Shown here one piece after another: positions 38,343-41,750 of a DNA stretch of 41,750 nt. Under the pieces are notes generated by a model. That model worked only from the letters and a program-made list of their open reading frames with translations, searched no databases and was not told the DNA's origin. The DNA is from Nitrospirota bacterium (lineage in GTDB: Bacteria > Nitrospirota > Nitrospiria > JACQCE01). Where the stretch lies: assembly GCA_016201765.1 (NCBI GenBank), contig JACQCE010000043.1:1-41750 (forward strand), in the 5' to 3' direction. How positions within the stretch are numbered: position 1 is the first letter of the stretch; each line of letters opens with the position of its first letter. The translations under genes and the position numbers were made by a program.

Positions 38343-39014
38343 ATGCAAGAAAACACCTTCGAAATGACCCGGGTACTCGGCTCCCTGACAGCCGTGATTA
38401 TTGTGATCGCGGCCGTGATCGTGTTGTTCCAAACACGGCGGCAAGCCGACTTGGCCCCGAGCACACGGGCCGTGATTCTTTTGGTGATCGGTTTGGGCGG
38501 CGGGCTGCTCTGGTACATGTGGTTTGGGCCTGGCTCGTCACCCCCGCCCCCGCCGCCCATGTCGAAAGCGGAGATCGACGCGCGGTTCAAGGAATCCCAA
38601 ACGGCGCTCCCGACCGATACGCCGGAAGCGATCATCCAAAAGCTGGGCTGTGCCGTCTGTCACAAAATCCCCGGCGTGCCTCACGCCACCGTCGGACACA
38701 ACGGCCCGGTGCTGATGCTCAAAACAACCGCGCCGCAGCGGCTCGCCTCGGCCGCCTATCAGGCAAGGGTCAAGGCGGGGCTGGCGCACGCAACCACGCC
38801 CATGGACTATGTGATCGAATCGATCATGGAGCCCGACGCGTTTTATGCACCAGGTTACGATCCGGCGACCAATCCGACCGTCATCCCCATGTATGCGCAT
38901 TATAAAGACCGCTTCACCCCTGAAGCGTTGCAGTTCCTCGTGCTGTTCCTGTTGCAGCTCGACGAAGAGCTGGCCCGCAAGGAAGGATTGTTGAATCATG
39001 AATCTAAACCGTGA
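38343..39014 (+). CDS. Membrane-anchored monohaem cytochrome c
   Basis: Two N-terminal TM segments, PPPPPP linker, LGCAVCHKIPGV (CxxCH), distal Met. Confidence 0.82.
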   Translation: MQENTFEMTRVLGSLTAVIIVIAAVIVLFQTRRQADLAPSTRAVILLVIGLGGGLLWYMWFGPGSSPPPPPPMSKAEIDARFKESQTALPTDTPEAIIQKLGCAVCHKIPGVPHATVGHNGPVLMLKTTAPQRLASAAYQARVKAGLAHATTPMDYVIESIMEPDAFYAPGYDPATNPTVIPMYAHYKDRFTPEALQFLVLFLLQLDEELARKEGLLNHESKP

Positions 39015-39038
39015 ACTGTGAACCATGAACCGTGAACT
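38991..39038. repeat. Heptad array (ttgaatc atgaatc taaacc gtgaact gtgaacc atgaacc gtgaact)
   Basis: 7-bp periodicity with one 6-bp unit; contains the cytochrome stop and the phzF-like start. Confidence 0.88.
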
Positions 39039-39888
39039 AGTTACAGCCTATCGAGTGAAGGTCTTCGGCGCGCAGGCCGGAGGCGGCAATCCCGCGGTCG
39101 TCGTGCTGGATGGAGGCGACCTGACCGATGGCGACCGACAGGCGCTCGCGACCAAAGCGACCGTGCCCGACACCGCGTTCGTCCGGCTGGATGGCGCGCG
39201 CTTCGCGATTCGCTGGTTCACGCCGATGACTGAAGTCGGGCTGTGCGGCCACGCCACGCTCGCGGCGGCCCGCGTCATTCGAGAGACGACGCCCGGCTCG
39301 GGCCGGATTGAATTTCAGAGCGCCAAAGCCCGGCTGATCGTCACGCAGGAAGGTGACCTCTCGTGGCTCGAACTCCCCGTCCCGACCAACACCCCTTTTG
39401 ACGGCTCACGAAACGCCATCGTGGAGGCATTGCAGATTTGGGGATCGGAGACGGAATTGAAGCTCCCGCTGGAGCTGACACCGGAACGGGATGTCATCAT
39501 CCCCTTGTCGGAGGCGGCCGATCTCCAGGCCATCGAGCCTGAGATGGACCAGTTGGCGGAACTGGGTCGTGAGTTTCAGGTGCGGGGGTTTTGTCTCCTC
39601 AGCCGGCAGAAACGGGACACCACATCCAATTTTTCGGTCCGGTTTTTCGCCCCGCATATCGGGATTCCCGAAGATCCCGCCACCGGCTCCGTCGCCGGCC
39701 CGCTCGCGCTCTACACGCTCGCCCACGGCTGGACCAAACGGGAACCGATTGTCCGGCTGCAATTTGAACAGGGTGACGCGGTCAATATTCCGTGCCGGTT
39801 GCAGGTGGAGATCACGTACGAGGGCGAGCGGCCCGTGCGGCTTCGCGTTGGGGGATTGACCTCGGCGCCCACTCCGCTCACGCTGTAA
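39025..39888 (+). CDS. PhzF-family epimerase/isomerase
   Basis: AYRVKVFGAQAGGGNPAVVVLDGG; IRWFTPMTEVGLCGHATLAAARVI; EDPATGSVAGPLALYTLAHG. Confidence 0.93.
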   Translation: MNRELVTAYRVKVFGAQAGGGNPAVVVLDGGDLTDGDRQALATKATVPDTAFVRLDGARFAIRWFTPMTEVGLCGHATLAAARVIRETTPGSGRIEFQSAKARLIVTQEGDLSWLELPVPTNTPFDGSRNAIVEALQIWGSETELKLPLELTPERDVIIPLSEAADLQAIEPEMDQLAELGREFQVRGFCLLSRQKRDTTSNFSVRFFAPHIGIPEDPATGSVAGPLALYTLAHGWTKREPIVRLQFEQGDAVNIPCRLQVEITYEGERPVRLRVGGLTSAPTPLTL

Positions 39889-39925
39889 TTATCCGTAAAA
39901 CGCCGACAATCTTGAGTCCAACTCT

Positions 39926-39950
39926 CCCCTCCCCCCTTGCGGGGGAGGGT
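39926..39950. terminator. GC-rich hairpin downstream of the phzF-like gene
   Basis: CCCTCCCCC-CTTG-CGGGGGAGGG; no clear U-tract, so it may be an intergenic palindrome rather than a terminator. Confidence 0.4.
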
Positions 39951-39989
39951 CAGGGAGGGGGGTGCTTCTCATTTTTAATGGGGACAGAT

Positions 39990-40187
39990 TTATTTTCTAT
40001 AAGGGAGGGCCCTGACGACTCCAGAATGACCGTCAAACACCCGGTTTAAGCCCAATTTACCGATGACTTTTCCTTCATCATCAAAATCGACATTCACTCC
40101 TTCAGTAATCTCCTGAGTTCTTGCCACGTGCTTTTCCTGCACTCTGATGTAGAGCGCATCCACTTCCTGATCGTATTCGATTTTCAT
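39990..40187 (-). CDS. DUF2283 small protein
   Basis: MKIEYDQEVDALYIRVQEKHVARTQEITEGVNVDFDDEGKVIGKLGLNRV. Confidence 0.85.
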   Translation of the reverse strand: MKIEYDQEVDALYIRVQEKHVARTQEITEGVNVDFDDEGKVIGKLGLNRVFDGHSGVVRALPYRK

Positions 40188-40307
40188 CTATCGCCTCCTA
40201 TCGGTCCTGTCAATGACAGTGACGACCACGATAAAGATCAGGGTCGGAGTACTTTTCTACGCAGCGCGGGGACCATTGACGGCGTGACGCGCCGTGTAGA
40301 GGACGCG

Positions 40308-40559
40308 CTACTTCTTACCTGCATGCGCCACGGGAACCTGTTCAGTGTGCTGGGGAGAGACTTTTCCTGTGGCAATGGCCTGGACCTGCTTGAGTGTTTC
40401 CGCCGAATAGAAGCGATTCCCGCATTTATCACACACCCCGATTACCACATCCTCGAGGATGACAAAGCCCGCTTTGTGTTTAAACGCCTCGCGCTCCACC
40501 TGCTTTGCTTGAACCGTCCCGTCACAGTATTCGCACCGGTATCCAAATTTGGCGGTCAT
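40308..40559 (-). CDS. YgiT/MqsA-type zinc-finger protein (putative antitoxin)
   Basis: YRCEYCDGTVQAKQVEREAFKHKAGFVILEDVVIGVCDKCGNRFYSAETLKQVQAI; 4-nt overlap with the DUF4258 ORF. Confidence 0.83.
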   Translation of the reverse strand: MTAKFGYRCEYCDGTVQAKQVEREAFKHKAGFVILEDVVIGVCDKCGNRFYSAETLKQVQAIATGKVSPQHTEQVPVAHAGKK

Positions 40560-40852
40560 GGCGATTCCTCCGTCACTTCATAGACCGTAATAATGAGATA
40601 GCGTCCGGTTTCAGTAAAACGCCCAACCACACTCACAGGCGTGGCTCCATCAGTCCCGATACCATGAATACTATACCGTTCTCCCCGAGGATCGTTCTTC
40701 TCTGTCTTGATCAGTTTACCGTTAAGAATGGCAGTTTCAACGTCCACTAGATCAAGTTCATCCTCCGCCATTTCTGCAACAGCATGAGCCGTCATGTCAT
40801 AGGCCCCATCGCGGATTGCGGCCTGAATTCGGTCGAGGATACGTCGGGGCAT
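40556..40852 (-). CDS. DUF4258 protein (putative toxin)
   Basis: ILDRIQAAIRDGAYDMTAHAVAEMAEDELDLVDVETAILNGKLIKTEKNDPRGERYSIHGIGTDGATPVSVVGRFTETGRYLIITVYEV. Confidence 0.85.
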   Translation of the reverse strand: MPRRILDRIQAAIRDGAYDMTAHAVAEMAEDELDLVDVETAILNGKLIKTEKNDPRGERYSIHGIGTDGATPVSVVGRFTETGRYLIITVYEVTEESP

Positions 40853-40999
40853 CTATCCGCTTTTCTTGAAGAAAATAAATCTGTCCCCATTAATATCGTG
40901 GAGGCAATGATAATGGATATCGAGGAGAAAATCAAACCGCTTTCCCCACCAACGAAGAGGCTTGCCTCCCAGCTACAGACTCGCGTATTGTAATCGACC

Positions 41000-41750
41000 A
41001 TGGAGACAACGACTTCCTCATCCGGACGATTACCCGCATCGGTCAAGCCCAAGTTGTACCAGATCACGCTGACGGTTGATCCGCAGGCGGGGCGGTTTTC
41101 GGGAGAGGTCCTCATCGATGTTGAACTGCGCGAACCGGCTCAGGCGATTACGCTTCACGCGTTGGAGCTGACGATCCAGAGTGCAAAAATCGAAGCAAGA
41201 GGCAAGAAGCAAGAGGCAAGAGTCACAGAAGAGAAAGAGACAGAAACGGTTACGCTGGCCTGTTCCGATCCCATCCCGATAGGAAAAGCCGTCATCACGA
41301 TCGCCTTTTCCGGCACGCTGAATCGACAACTCAAAGGGCAGCGCTACGCGTTTACCCAATGTGAGGCGACCGACGCGCGCCGGATTTTTCCCTGCTTCGA
41401 CGAACCGGGATTGAAGGCGCGGTTCCGGCTGACGGCCGTTATCCCCAAGCGGTTGACCGCGCTGTCGAACATGCCGATTGAGACGGACACGGTTGAGGGC
41501 GCCGTGCGCCGGGTACGGTTTCAGGACACACCGGTGATGTCGACCTATCTGTTTGCGCTGGCCGTCGCGCAATTTGAAGAAAGGCATGTGATGGTCGACG
41601 GCTGCCGTTTGGCCGTCGTCACGCTCCCCGGCCAGCTCAAGTACGCCGATTTTGCCCTGGAGGTGGGCGCGGCCGGCTTGAAGCTGCTCAATGACTACTT
41701 CGGTCTGCGCTACCCGCTGGCCAAGCTCGATCTGGTCGGCCTGCCCGATT
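41000..41750 (+). CDS. M1-family aminopeptidase, N-terminal part, runs off right edge
   Basis: LPASVKPKLYQITLTVDPQAGRFSGEVLIDVEL; FTQCEATDARRIFPCFDEPGLKARFRLTAVIPKRLTALSNMP; DTPVMSTYLFALAVAQF. Confidence 0.92.
   Translation, partial: METTTSSSGRLPASVKPKLYQITLTVDPQAGRFSGEVLIDVELREPAQAITLHALELTIQSAKIEARGKKQEARVTEEKETETVTLACSDPIPIGKAVITIAFSGTLNRQLKGQRYAFTQCEATDARRIFPCFDEPGLKARFRLTAVIPKRLTALSNMPIETDTVEGAVRRVRFQDTPVMSTYLFALAVAQFEERHVMVDGCRLAVVTLPGQLKYADFALEVGAAGLKLLNDYFGLRYPLAKLDLVGLPD
41193..41220. repeat. Heptad array (aagcaag aggcaag aagcaag aggcaag) inside the aminopeptidase CDS
   Basis: Four exact-phase 7-bp units coding through KIEARGKKQEARV. Confidence 0.85.

Larger units (their letters stand above)
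39975..40893. mobile_element. Candidate non-autonomous cassette with perfect 24-bp inverted ends carrying a TA-like gene set
   Basis: TTAATGGGGACAGATTTATTTTCT (39975-39998) and exact reverse complement AGAAAATAAATCTGTCCCCATTAA (40870-40893); no transposase inside. Confidence 0.6.

Noticed and set aside
38135-38635. 166-aa minus-strand ORF across the 38.2-kb palindrome
   Set aside because: Composed of the palindrome plus antisense of the cytochrome gene.
1-41750. tRNA, rRNA or an encoded transposase/integrase
   Set aside because: No convincing tRNA/rRNA segment or transposase motif was seen on either strand; palindromic elements here appear non-autonomous.

Overview
GC-rich bacterial chromosomal window. 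Inferred origin is a Nitrospirota/Nitrospira-like organism; this is not proven. Core content: (1) a minus-strand haem block hemE-hemN-hemH-hemG followed by a purU-like gene that runs off the left edge; (2) a housekeeping/accessory stretch with a J-protein, AsmA-like protein, cob(I)alamin adenosyltransferase, cupredoxin, DUF971, PhhB, TetR and a divergent GalT-like protein, a rhomboid and a ~1600-aa PAS/GAF/GGDEF/EAL protein; (3) a complete 14-subunit complex I operon nuoA-N on the minus strand, preceded by a MidA/NDUFAF7-like methyltransferase; (4) a right end with a monohaem cytochrome c, PhzF, a DUF4258/YgiT-finger/DUF2283 toxin-antitoxin-like cassette and the start of an M1 aminopeptidase. 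The most unusual content is short repeats: (a) the TA-like cassette is bounded by perfect 24-bp inverted repeats with a GGGGACA core, and related palindromes occur elsewhere; (b) a 49-bp hairpin element sits in the nuoI-nuoJ spacer and also in frame inside midA; (c) 7-bp (once 8-bp) period degenerate tandem arrays, each locus with its own unit, repeatedly overlap start or stop codons; (d) hemG carries an exact 60-bp tandem duplication. All calls come from reading the sequence and the supplied ORF track; no searches were run.
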